Virus record (IMG/VR): IMGVR_UViG_3300035698_000161
Location: 1 to 35,996 of that record
Source: a virus
Direction: 5' to 3' (one strand)
DNA length: 35,996 nt
This document shows, piece after piece, positions 21,518 through 29,910 of this stretch (the first letter of the stretch is position 1; the number at the start of each line of letters is the position of its first letter). The translations under genes were made by a program, and so were the position numbers. The notes beneath the pieces are model-generated. The model was given only the letters and a program-made list of their open reading frames with translations, searched no databases and was not told the DNA's origin.

Positions 21518-22267
21518 ATGGTAGACAAAGTAGAAATAACAACAGAAGACACTAGTGGAGACAAACCAGTAGAGACACAGCCCGCACATAGTAAACCTCA
21601 AGGCCTTCCTGAAAAGTTTAATTCAGTTGAAGAGTTAGCAAAGTCATATGAGGAATTAGAAAAGAAACTTGGTGGACAATCTCAACCTAAAATTGGAGAG
21701 CCTACATTAAAAGAAGAAACTAAAGTAGAAGAAAATAACAATACTTTAGAAATTGCTGAAAAAGCTGTTGAAGAAGCTGGCTTAGATATGGTTGCTTTGC
21801 AGAAAGAATATTCTGAAAAAGGTGAATTAGATACTAAGTCTTATAAAGCTTTGGAAAAAGCGGGTATCTCAAAAACATACGTAGATAATTATATTGCCGG
21901 ACAGCAATCATTAGCAGATGCTGCTGGTAAAGAAGTTAAAAGTGTTGTAGGTGGTGATGATGCTTATAATGACATGGCTAATTGGGCAGCCAGTAATATG
22001 TCTGAAGGTGAGAAAAAAGCTTATAACACTGCTGTTAATAGTCCTGACATGGACACAGTTAAATTAGCGGTTATTGCATTACAAGCTCAATATCAAAAAG
22101 CTAATGGAACAGAACCTAAAAATATGCAAGGTACTGCCACTCCATCCAAAGAAGCAGGGTTTGAATCTTGGGCTCAAGTTACAGCTGCAATGTCAGACTC
22201 CAGATATGCTAAAGACACTGCTTATCAAAAGGAAGTAAAAACTAAATTATCTCACAGTAATATTTAG
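21518..22267 (+). CDS. Capsid assembly scaffold (T7 gp9-like)
   Basis: 249 residues, acidic and helical with low complexity at the start (TTEDTSGDKPVETQPAHS). Scaffolds guide capsid assembly and leave before DNA fills the head. It contains LPEKFNSVEELAKSYEELEK, a linker seen near the N-terminus of many podovirus scaffolds, and a C-terminal AGFESWAQVTAAMSDSRY followed by a basic end, the usual capsid-binding region. It lies between portal and capsid, as in T7. Confidence 0.92.
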   Translation: MVDKVEITTEDTSGDKPVETQPAHSKPQGLPEKFNSVEELAKSYEELEKKLGGQSQPKIGEPTLKEETKVEENNNTLEIAEKAVEEAGLDMVALQKEYSEKGELDTKSYKALEKAGISKTYVDNYIAGQQSLADAAGKEVKSVVGGDDAYNDMANWAASNMSEGEKKAYNTAVNSPDMDTVKLAVIALQAQYQKANGTEPKNMQGTATPSKEAGFESWAQVTAAMSDSRYAKDTAYQKEVKTKLSHSNI

Positions 22268-22520
22268 TGTCACCAAAAACAGAAAAAATATTTAGACTTA
22301 AGTGTCTGATACAGAAATGTCGTGAGCAGGGTAAATTCCTGCTCGGCATTAAACTTGTTAAAAAACTAGCAAGTTTATAGTTGTGCACCTTTATTAAGGG
22401 GCAACTGCCAAAACATAAATATTTAAGTGTAATAACTTTACCGCTTGAGGGCGACAATTTAGGTAAAAACTGAAAGTTATGTAGAGGCTTTTATAAACAA
22501 TAACAACAAAGGAAACCAAT
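22268..22520 (+). ncRNA. Structured leader of the major capsid mRNA (candidate RNA element)
   Basis: 253 gene-free bases with several strong hairpins in series. The first is 22317-22349: ATGTC and GGCAT outside, GAGCAGG and CCTGCTC inside, 12 pairs. The second is 22350-22377: TAAACTTG with CAAGTTTA, 8 pairs. The third is 22380-22405: GTTG/CAAC and CCTT/AAGG. The fourth is 22432-22480: ATAACTTT with AAAGTTAT, 8 pairs enclosing ACC/GGT and CGC/GCG. No promoter motif or T-run is seen. It may stabilise or control the abundant capsid mRNA. Confidence 0.6.
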
Positions 22521-23507
22521 ATGGCAAACGCAAGTCCTGTTTCACAGGGTCTAGTCAACGCTACTGGTACTGAAGATGCATTGTTTCTGAAAGTTTTTGC
22601 TGGAGAAGTTCTTACTTCTTTCGACAGAGCTTCAGTAACTGCTGGCGCTGAAATGGTTAGAAGTATATCTTCTGGCAAATCAGCAACTTTCCCTGTAATG
22701 GGTAGAGTTAGCGCTGCATATCACGTAGCAGGAGCGGAAATAACTGGCTCAGATGTGAACCACAACGAAAAGGTTATTACAATTAATGACCTACTATTAT
22801 CTTCTGTGTTCTTATCGAACATCGAAGAAGCTAAAAACCACTGGGATGTAAGAAGTGCATATTCTACTGAAATCGGTAGAGCACTTGCTTTTCAAAAAGA
22901 TAAGCATATCTTACAAACTATTGGCCAAGCATCTCAAGCATCAGCAAACGTAGGTGACGCAAGCTACGGAGCTGGTACAACTGTAACAAATGCTGGTATC
23001 GCTAGTGCAACTGCTGCTACAGCAGCTAATGCTACTATTGATGCTTTATTTGAGGCAGCTAAAGCTTTAGACGCTAACTACGTACCAAAAGAAGGTAGAA
23101 AAGCTTTCATTAGATTGGAAGAATACTACAAGCTTGCTAATGGTACAAATGTAACTAACGTTGACTTTTCAGGTCAAGGTTCGATTGCTGAAGGTAGAGT
23201 AGTTAAAGTAGCTGGAATTGAATTAATTCCAACTGCTCACTTTATTTCTAGCGAAATAGCAACAGCAAACGACCAAACTGCACCTTCAGGAAAATCAGCA
23301 ACTATCGCTGACCCTCAAGCAGTAGATTTATCAGACTACGTATGTTTGATATCTCATCCGTCAGCAGTTGGTACGGTAAAATTAATGGACTTGGCTGTCG
23401 AAAGTGAATACGACATCAGAAGACAAGGTACATTAATGGTAGCTAAATATGCTATGGGTCACGGAGTATTGAGACCTGAAGCAGCAGTAGGTATCAAAGA
23501 GGCATAA
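22521..23507 (+). CDS. Major capsid protein (T7 gp10-like)
   Basis: 328 residues (T7 gp10A 345), forming the icosahedral shell. Family features: an N-terminal QGLVNATGTEDALFLKVFAG, then VLTSFDRASVTAGAEMVRSI, GKSATFPVMGRV (compare GKSAQFPVLGRT in T7) and VNHNEKVITINDLLLSSVFL, and a C-terminal MVAKYAMGHGVLRPEAAVGI. AAAGGA precedes the ATG. The codons look GC-richer than those of neighbouring genes, usual for a very highly expressed gene. A structured leader precedes it and a terminator follows. Confidence 0.97.
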   Translation: MANASPVSQGLVNATGTEDALFLKVFAGEVLTSFDRASVTAGAEMVRSISSGKSATFPVMGRVSAAYHVAGAEITGSDVNHNEKVITINDLLLSSVFLSNIEEAKNHWDVRSAYSTEIGRALAFQKDKHILQTIGQASQASANVGDASYGAGTTVTNAGIASATAATAANATIDALFEAAKALDANYVPKEGRKAFIRLEEYYKLANGTNVTNVDFSGQGSIAEGRVVKVAGIELIPTAHFISSEIATANDQTAPSGKSATIADPQAVDLSDYVCLISHPSAVGTVKLMDLAVESEYDIRRQGTLMVAKYAMGHGVLRPEAAVGIKEA

Positions 23508-23530
23508 GCCTTTTAATATCAATTAGATTA

Positions 23531-23552
23531 GGGGGAGTCAAATCCCCCTTTT
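23531..23552 (+). terminator. Intrinsic terminator after the capsid gene
   Basis: GGGGGA (23531-23536) pairs perfectly with TCCCCC (23543-23548) around a 6-base loop, followed by TTTT and then CT. T7 has its main late terminator Tphi at exactly this position, after gene 10. It would reduce expression of the downstream tail genes relative to capsid. Confidence 0.85.
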
Positions 23553-23588
23553 CTACTTTTAATTAATAAGAGGATATAACAAATAATT

Positions 23589-23699
23589 ATGATAGATAAA
23601 ATAAATGCAATAGTTCTTGAGACAAAACACTTTTGGACTGAGCACAAAAAAGTTGTTATGGTTTTTGGAGTAATTTTAATAATCGCAATAATAGTATAG
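23589..23699 (+). CDS. Small single-span membrane protein (36 aa)
   Basis: 36 residues: a polar N-terminal half (MIDKINAIVLETKHFWTEHK) and a C-terminal hydrophobic helix (VVMVFGVILIIAIIV). AAGAGG lies about 18 bases upstream, rather far. It is the first gene after the capsid terminator and ends 3 bases before the tail tube gene. The function is unknown; the shape is that of a tail-anchored membrane peptide. Confidence 0.55.
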   Translation: MIDKINAIVLETKHFWTEHKKVVMVFGVILIIAIIV

Positions 23700-23702
23700 A
23701 TA

Positions 23703-24311
23703 ATGGCAACACAAATCACACCCACAACTGAACTCCAAGCAATTAACATTATGCTTTCTGGTATTGGAGAAGCGCCAGTTAATGCAATTACAGGTACAAC
23801 TTCAGTGGATGTATCTACAGCAAAAAATATTTTAGATGAAACTTCTATGTCAATCCAATCTCAAGGATGGCATTTTAATACACACGAAAATTACACTTCC
23901 TTGGCACTCGACCAAGATAATAAAGTCCCTTTACCTTCCAACTGCGTTAAAGCTGACGCTAGTAATTCTTATAAATATCTAAATTATACTTTAAGAAATG
24001 GTTACCTATATGACTTAGACCACCATACAGATGTATTTACTTCAGCACCTTCTATGGTTGATATAGTTTTAGTACAACAGTTTGAACAATTACCAGAATA
24101 TGCAAGACAATACATTACAGCTAAAGCCTCACGAAGATTTGCTTCAAGATTTATAGGTGATAAAGCAATTGTAGAATTACTTTCTAATGATGAGAATGAA
24201 GCATTAATGGCATTCCACCAAGCAGACAGTCAAGAAGCGGATGTTAACATGTTAGCTGGTGATAGAAATACTTATTCAATTATTAACAGACCTACTAGAA
24301 AGACTTTTTAA
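23703..24311 (+). CDS. Tail tubular protein A (T7 gp11-like)
   Basis: 202 residues (T7 gp11 196). It forms the ring joining the portal to the tail nozzle. Family signatures: LQAINIMLSGIGEAPVN near the start, DETSMSIQSQGWHFNTHENY at about 48-67, and LPEYARQYITAKASRRFASR later. The gene abuts the nozzle gene. Confidence 0.94.
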   Translation: MATQITPTTELQAINIMLSGIGEAPVNAITGTTSVDVSTAKNILDETSMSIQSQGWHFNTHENYTSLALDQDNKVPLPSNCVKADASNSYKYLNYTLRNGYLYDLDHHTDVFTSAPSMVDIVLVQQFEQLPEYARQYITAKASRRFASRFIGDKAIVELLSNDENEALMAFHQADSQEADVNMLAGDRNTYSIINRPTRKTF

Positions 24312-26807
24312 GTGGGTTCAGTTGTTTCACAGAGTATTCCCAATTTCTTAAATGGAATATCTCAACAGACACCAACACAAAGAGGTATTAATCAAGGTGA
24401 AGAACAACTTAATTTACAGAATAATATCGTAGATGGATTATCTAAAAGACCTTCATTTGAATATTTAGCTGATTTAGACAGCACAAATGTGTTCCCAAAC
24501 ACTACAAAGTTTTGGTCTATCCAAAGAGATACAGCTAATCAGTACATGATTGCTGTTTACAATGGTGGTATTAAAGTCTGGGATTTAGATGGGAATGAAA
24601 AAACAGTTACGATTGCAAGTGGCTTAAGTTATTTAACAAGCACTAATCCACAGTCAGATTTTAGGATGGTTAATGTTGCTGATTATACCTTTATAGCTAA
24701 TGGTTCAACAACTGTTCTTGCGGATGTGACTACCAGTGCTGCTAAAGTTGAAGAGTTTTATGTCAATACGGTTCTCACTAATTATGGTAGAGAATATAAA
24801 ATTAAATTAAATCATCCTGATATGGCATTTCCATTAGAGGTGCAATTGCAGCTGCCTTCAGGTTCTAATGCAGCAACTGATAGTGCTTTTAGAGACACTA
24901 CTCATGTTGCTGATATATTATTTAAAGGTACTTCTAGTGCATATTGGAATGCTAGTTCAGATGCAGCTTTTAAAGTTGTAAGGACTGACACAGGAGTTAC
25001 CGTGTCAACTACACAAGGACTATCCAATTATTCAGGCTTTACTGACCATTTTACATTTCAATTAATTAGTGCAGTTATTCATGGCACACCTACTGATGGA
25101 GATGCTGACTACGAAATTGAAACAGCAGATGGCTCTGGCAATACTGGCATGTATGCTGTCAGAGATTCAATAGCAGATTTTACTAAATTACCATACCACG
25201 CTCTTGTTGATTCAAAAATAAAAATCACAGGTGAAACTGCTGATGACCTTGCTGATTATTGGGTAGCATATGAAAGTGCTGGTTTATGGGCAGAAACAAT
25301 AGCACCCGCTGTTAGCTTAGGTTTAAACAACAGCACCATGCCACACGCATTAATTAATAATAATGATGATACATTTACTTTTCAAGAATTAGATTGGACT
25401 GACAGAGTTGTAGGAGATGGTATTACCAACTCTAATCCAAGTTTTGTAGGTAATAAAATAAATAATCTTACCTTCTATCAAAACAGATTAGGTATATTGT
25501 CTTTAGATAATATTATTTTCACTGAGAATGCAAGTTTTTTTAATTTCTTTGGCTCAACCGTTACACAAGTTTTAGACACAGACCCTATTGATATAGCAGC
25601 TTCAGGAACATCTGTCAGTATTTTATATGACACACTTTCTTTTAATGAAAGTTTATTAATTTTCTCTGAAAAAGCACAATTCAAACTAGGAAGTGTAGGA
25701 GATACCTTATCCCCTACGACTGCTGTGCTTAGAGAGACTTCAGCTTTTGAACATAATAGAGCAGTTAAACCAGTTTCAGCAGGTAAGTTTGCTTATTTTG
25801 CACAAGCTAGAAATAATAACACAGCCATAAGAGAATACTTTGCTGATGATGATACGTTAACAAATGATGGATTAGATATAACAGTTTCAGTACAAAATTT
25901 ACTACCCACTAATGTTCATCAATTAATTAGCAACACAACAGAAGATACATTAATTGCAATTGCTTCAGATACAGCAGATGCGCAGACTGCACCTTATATA
26001 ACAGGCACAGATGTCACTTCTATTAATGCCGGTACTTTGTTTATTTACAAATACTTCTTTGATGGTGGTGAAAAAGTTCAAACAGCTTGGTCTAAATGGC
26101 AGTTTCCAAATTCTAAGATATTAGGTGGAATGACTTTTGAAAGTTTTATATATTTAATGGTGGTGGAAGGAAAGACTACTAAATTAATTAGATTAGATTT
26201 AAGAAATTTAAAAGATGCGACTATTGGTTTTGGAGTTTATTTAGATTTAAAAAAACAAGTAACAGGAACATATTCTGCAGGGACAGGACTTACAACTGTT
26301 ACTTCACCTTATGGTGTCAAAACAGGTTTACTAGCAGTAGATGCTGCTAATGGCAATAATTACGCGCTTACTAATGTGGTTTCCACAAGTAATTATACCT
26401 TAGAAGGTAATCACATAAATGTATACATTGGTGTCCCTTATGAGTCTAAGTACACTCTATCAACACAATACATTAGAGAAAATACTGGAAGAGGCTTAAT
26501 AGCTATCACTTCAGGTAGATACCAACTTAGAAATATATCTTTTAATTATAAAGATTCAGGTTATTTTCAAGTAGAGGTTGCACCTTCAAACAGAAGCATA
26601 AGCACCTCTTTTATGAATGGTTATATTATAGGTACAGCAACAAGTAAAATAGGTGTACCAGCAATCAGCACAGGCACTATTAGAGTCCCTGTTGCAAGTA
26701 GAAATACAGATGTTGTGATAGATATTAAAAGCAGTTCACATTTACCAATGTATATTGCTAGTGCAGAGGTTGAGGGCTATTACCACAGCCGTTCAACAAG
26801 GATTTAA
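24312..26807 (+). CDS. Tail tubular protein B, tail nozzle (T7 gp12-like)
   Basis: 831 residues (T7 gp12 794). It forms the tail nozzle below gp11. Start is GTG 24312, directly after the gp11 stop, giving the family N-terminus VVSQSIPNFLNGISQQTPTQ and then QLNLQNNIVDGLSKRPSFEY. Later motifs include FYQNRLGILSLDNIIFTENA and ETSAFEHNRAVKPVSAGKFA. It is beta-rich throughout. No binding site is visible for the GTG, so translation is probably coupled. Confidence 0.94.
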   Translation: MGSVVSQSIPNFLNGISQQTPTQRGINQGEEQLNLQNNIVDGLSKRPSFEYLADLDSTNVFPNTTKFWSIQRDTANQYMIAVYNGGIKVWDLDGNEKTVTIASGLSYLTSTNPQSDFRMVNVADYTFIANGSTTVLADVTTSAAKVEEFYVNTVLTNYGREYKIKLNHPDMAFPLEVQLQLPSGSNAATDSAFRDTTHVADILFKGTSSAYWNASSDAAFKVVRTDTGVTVSTTQGLSNYSGFTDHFTFQLISAVIHGTPTDGDADYEIETADGSGNTGMYAVRDSIADFTKLPYHALVDSKIKITGETADDLADYWVAYESAGLWAETIAPAVSLGLNNSTMPHALINNNDDTFTFQELDWTDRVVGDGITNSNPSFVGNKINNLTFYQNRLGILSLDNIIFTENASFFNFFGSTVTQVLDTDPIDIAASGTSVSILYDTLSFNESLLIFSEKAQFKLGSVGDTLSPTTAVLRETSAFEHNRAVKPVSAGKFAYFAQARNNNTAIREYFADDDTLTNDGLDITVSVQNLLPTNVHQLISNTTEDTLIAIASDTADAQTAPYITGTDVTSINAGTLFIYKYFFDGGEKVQTAWSKWQFPNSKILGGMTFESFIYLMVVEGKTTKLIRLDLRNLKDATIGFGVYLDLKKQVTGTYSAGTGLTTVTSPYGVKTGLLAVDAANGNNYALTNVVSTSNYTLEGNHINVYIGVPYESKYTLSTQYIRENTGRGLIAITSGRYQLRNISFNYKDSGYFQVEVAPSNRSISTSFMNGYIIGTATSKIGVPAISTGTIRVPVASRNTDVVIDIKSSSHLPMYIASAEVEGYYHSRSTRI

Positions 26808-26808
26808 T

Positions 26809-27285
26809 ATGGAAAAAGCATTTGTAAGAAAAGCAGAGTTAAAAGATGCTTTAGAGTTAGCCCCTAGAATTAGAAAAGGTGACCTAGAAGAGATAAAAGC
26901 TTCTAGCAATACATCTGCTTTAAAAGCTTTAGTTGCACCATTTTCACAAGCAACTAGTAAAACATTTAGTATTGTTGAGACTGAATCTGAAAAAGTTATA
27001 GGAATGTTTGGCGTGGCAGAGTGTGCTGAGCCTGACTATGGTGTAGCATGGATGTTGTCTAGCGAAGATTTATTTAAACACAATAAGATTTTTATAAAAG
27101 AATGTCCAAAATGGATATATGAAATGGGAAAAGGGTATAAATATTTATATAATTTTGTAGATAAAAGAAATTGGAAGTCCTTAAAATGGTTACAATATCT
27201 TGGCTTTGAGCCTACTACTGAAATGAAAGAATACGGATATGGCAAAATGCCATTTTTATTAATGATGAAGGAGATGAATAAATAA
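26809..27285 (+). CDS. gp13-like protein with GNAT-like fold
   Basis: 158 residues from ATG 26809, one base after the nozzle stop; an earlier in-frame start at 26755 would overlap the nozzle gene and is less likely. The pattern VRKAELKDALELAPRIRKGD, a central SIVETESEKVIGMFGVA and NWKSLKWLQYLGFEP resembles acetyltransferase-like proteins (the DUF2833 type, T7 gp13). T7 gp13 is needed for making infective particles, and the acetyltransferase activity is not established. Confidence 0.85.
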   Translation: MEKAFVRKAELKDALELAPRIRKGDLEEIKASSNTSALKALVAPFSQATSKTFSIVETESEKVIGMFGVAECAEPDYGVAWMLSSEDLFKHNKIFIKECPKWIYEMGKGYKYLYNFVDKRNWKSLKWLQYLGFEPTTEMKEYGYGKMPFLLMMKEMNK

Positions 27286-27863
27286 TGTGTGACCCAGTTA
27301 CTGCCGCTATGGTATCAACAGGACTACAAGTAGCTACTCAATATCAAGCTTACCAAAGTCAAAAAGCTATCGCACAAGGAAAGTTAAAAGCTAATGAGCA
27401 ATCAAGAAAAAATTCTGACCAAGCTTATCTTTACGATATACAAAAAATTGATAGTGAAATGGTGTTAGCTAATAGAGAGAAAACAGCTGCAGATTTTGAA
27501 GCTAATCAAAAAACTAATAAAGACACTGCTGCCGGTTTAAATTTAAATGCAGGTAATGCAGGTAAAATTGTACAAGATTTAGCAGGCGTTCGTGATTTGG
27601 CTTTTCTTGATGTTACCAGAGATTTTGAAACGGACATGTTTCAATTAAGTTCTAAAGAAATTGAAGCATATTCAGCTCAATCAAGAAGATACAACAGCAT
27701 AATAGACCCAGTAATGCCTAGCAGCACCGGCCTTATGTTACAAATTGGTACTTCTTTAGCAACTGGGTACACTAATGTTAAAGCAGCTCAAGCCTTATCC
27801 CCCACAGGCAGTGGAATATTTGATAAATATGGCTATCAATCAACAACAGGAGTCAGTCCCTAA
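27285..27863 (+). CDS. Internal virion protein B (T7 gp14-like)
   Basis: 192 residues (T7 gp14 196). It is ejected into the host with gp15 and gp16 to form the channel across the envelope. The N-terminus MCDPVTAAMVSTGLQVATQY is a family hallmark, followed by a long helical region and the GLNLNAGNAGKIVQDLAGVR segment. Its ATG overlaps the stop of the gp13-like gene. Confidence 0.92.
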   Translation: MCDPVTAAMVSTGLQVATQYQAYQSQKAIAQGKLKANEQSRKNSDQAYLYDIQKIDSEMVLANREKTAADFEANQKTNKDTAAGLNLNAGNAGKIVQDLAGVRDLAFLDVTRDFETDMFQLSSKEIEAYSAQSRRYNSIIDPVMPSSTGLMLQIGTSLATGYTNVKAAQALSPTGSGIFDKYGYQSTTGVSP

Positions 27864-27865
27864 TT

Positions 27866-29245
27866 ATGGCATTTAAATCAAGAGTAACAAATCAATACAT
27901 GGGGGCAGGTTTTGCGGGTAATGTAACTGCTTCTAACACTAGTAGCACAACTAATTTAATAGACATATTACAAAGAGAAGTTAACCCTTCTATTAATAGT
28001 TTAATGCAAAAAGATGGTGAGCGTAAAAATGAAGCAGCCAAAAATAAGATTAATCAATTATTTTTAACTAAAGATTCTGCTACTATTGAACGTGAAATAT
28101 TATCAGGGCAGCACCCAGACTTAACTAATGGATATGTCCAAAAAACAGTCGCACTACACACAGGTAAGTATGAAGCAGCAGAAACAATTGCTAAAATTGA
28201 AGTTGAAAAGAATAAATATGACTTTAAAACAAGTAACTTATCTTCTTTTTACAAAGATTTTTTACCTAACTTTACAGATAAAGATGGCTCTTATGCTCTT
28301 GGTTTCGGTTCTGTTTTTAATCAATACAAAGCAGATGAGTTAGTAAAAGATGCTAAAGTAAGAGCAACTTATACACAAGAACAAAAGATAAATCAAGGAG
28401 TTTCCATACTAGACGCGGCTGGGGCTGGTCAAGTAATAAAAGCTGCTAATGAACTTAATCTTCAAATACCAGATTCTAATGGGGGCACAAAACCTCAAGA
28501 CATCTATACAAATGATGAAATAAATGACACACTTCTTCAATGGGCTGATAATAAATATTCCACAGCGACAACTACATCTCAAATTGATTCTGCTTTATAT
28601 ACTTTAAATTCCCCTAGAAAAACAGACACTAATGGTAAAACAATTATAGGTTCTTTAGCTAGTACAAAAAGAACAGATGTTGCCAAGCTTATAGGTAAAT
28701 TAAATGTTCGAAGAGTTTCCTTGGAAAATCAATCAAGAATTAATGAAAAATTTGAAACAGAGAAAAAATTAGAAGGTGTTTGGAAAGCTGCTAATGCTAA
28801 AAATGAAGATGGAAGTCCATTAACACTAAAACAAAAAGAAAATATTTTAGAAAAGTATCAAAGTACAGACCCTGATGACTACAGAGGATTAGCGGCTCTT
28901 AGAAAAAAGTTTAACACAGCTCCTAGTGATTTACTTTTAGCTGACCCCGAAGCTCAAAACAACTTTAAACTAAGGATTGCCAGAGGGGAATTTGGTAGTT
29001 TAACTGAGTTAGCAACAGCTTTTGAAACTGAAAACATTGGCGGAAGTATAGATGATTATTCACCAACGTTTAACAATGCTATGACAAGAAGAGGTCAAAA
29101 ACCAATTTATGATGTAGATGCCAGTTATGTTTCTTTAAAACAGAGTGTGTTAAATAACAATGAAACAATTATATCCAAAAGCAGTGACAGGTGCAGACAC
29201 TCATTTAATACCTACAGACAAAGCTTTGGCTTGGATAGAAACTAA
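27866..29245 (+). CDS. Internal virion protein C, N-terminal part (T7 gp15-like, split)
   Basis: 459 residues as read. T7 gp15 is one 747-residue core protein; here the reading frame ends early and the rest continues in the +1 frame at 29160. The true homologous part ends around residue 435; the last residues (from about SSDRCRHSFNTYRQ) are probably out of frame. The protein is helical, with a family-like start (VTNQYMGAGFAGNVTASNTS). The switch lies between 29154 and about 29245; removing one A from the AAAA run at 29177-29180 would fuse both frames. It follows gp14 by 2 bases. Confidence 0.85.
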   Translation: MAFKSRVTNQYMGAGFAGNVTASNTSSTTNLIDILQREVNPSINSLMQKDGERKNEAAKNKINQLFLTKDSATIEREILSGQHPDLTNGYVQKTVALHTGKYEAAETIAKIEVEKNKYDFKTSNLSSFYKDFLPNFTDKDGSYALGFGSVFNQYKADELVKDAKVRATYTQEQKINQGVSILDAAGAGQVIKAANELNLQIPDSNGGTKPQDIYTNDEINDTLLQWADNKYSTATTTSQIDSALYTLNSPRKTDTNGKTIIGSLASTKRTDVAKLIGKLNVRRVSLENQSRINEKFETEKKLEGVWKAANAKNEDGSPLTLKQKENILEKYQSTDPDDYRGLAALRKKFNTAPSDLLLADPEAQNNFKLRIARGEFGSLTELATAFETENIGGSIDDYSPTFNNAMTRRGQKPIYDVDASYVSLKQSVLNNNETIISKSSDRCRHSFNTYRQSFGLDRN

Positions 29246-29909
29246 TATTCTTTTTAAAGAAGAAGAAGCACAAGCAAAGGGAAGCCCCCTGACTTACACA
29301 GATAGGTATGAACTTTCTAAAGAATTAAAAAAACAAGCGTTAGATTTGTTTTCACCACAAAAAACATCTCTTGGGAGTAAATTACCTGACCCGTCATCAA
29401 ATTCTTTATCTGAGTTAGTTACAAAGGGCAGAGGTAAAGAGGCCAGTATTGATTTAAAACGTGAAGAAGAAGCTGCAAGGCAAGCTATTCTTGACACTAC
29501 CGTTCCAAATTTTACAGGTGCTCCTAACGCTGGTGGTGGAGAAATGACGCTAGGTCAATACATTGATACCTTGTCTTCTAATATTAAAAAAGCAGGTAAA
29601 GATGAGTTTGCCACACTTAGATTTACTACCATTACTGAAAAGGAATTGTTGGAGCAAGTCAATAAACCTAAAATATTAAAATACATTAAAAATGTCTTTG
29701 GTGAAGGATTTACTAGTGACGTGTTTGCTACTATACCAGACAAAGATTACAATAATTTAGTGTTTCAAATTGCAAATAATTTTGGTCTAGTTAAGAAAAT
29801 TGGTCAAGGAGCTAAAAATGCAACTGCATTAGCAGCTGAAAACAGAGCATCATTAGAATTAATTAATTCAGTAATTGCCAAATTTGTAGAAGGACAACCA
29901 CAACAATAA
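29160..29909 (+). CDS. Internal virion protein C, C-terminal part (T7 gp15-like, split)
   Basis: 249 residues if read from ATG 29160, but no ribosome binding site precedes it, and a TAA lies in this frame only 9 bases upstream. It overlaps the N-terminal part by 86 bases. Its content (LIPTDKALAWIETNILFKEE, then helical repeats) looks like a direct continuation of gp15. I therefore regard it as the second half of one protein, joined by a frameshift or separated by a one-base sequence error, rather than as an independent gene. A real gene split cannot be excluded. Confidence 0.75.
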   Translation: MKQLYPKAVTGADTHLIPTDKALAWIETNILFKEEEAQAKGSPLTYTDRYELSKELKKQALDLFSPQKTSLGSKLPDPSSNSLSELVTKGRGKEASIDLKREEEAARQAILDTTVPNFTGAPNAGGGEMTLGQYIDTLSSNIKKAGKDEFATLRFTTITEKELLEQVNKPKILKYIKNVFGEGFTSDVFATIPDKDYNNLVFQIANNFGLVKKIGQGAKNATALAAENRASLELINSVIAKFVEGQPQQ

Positions 29910-29910
29910 T

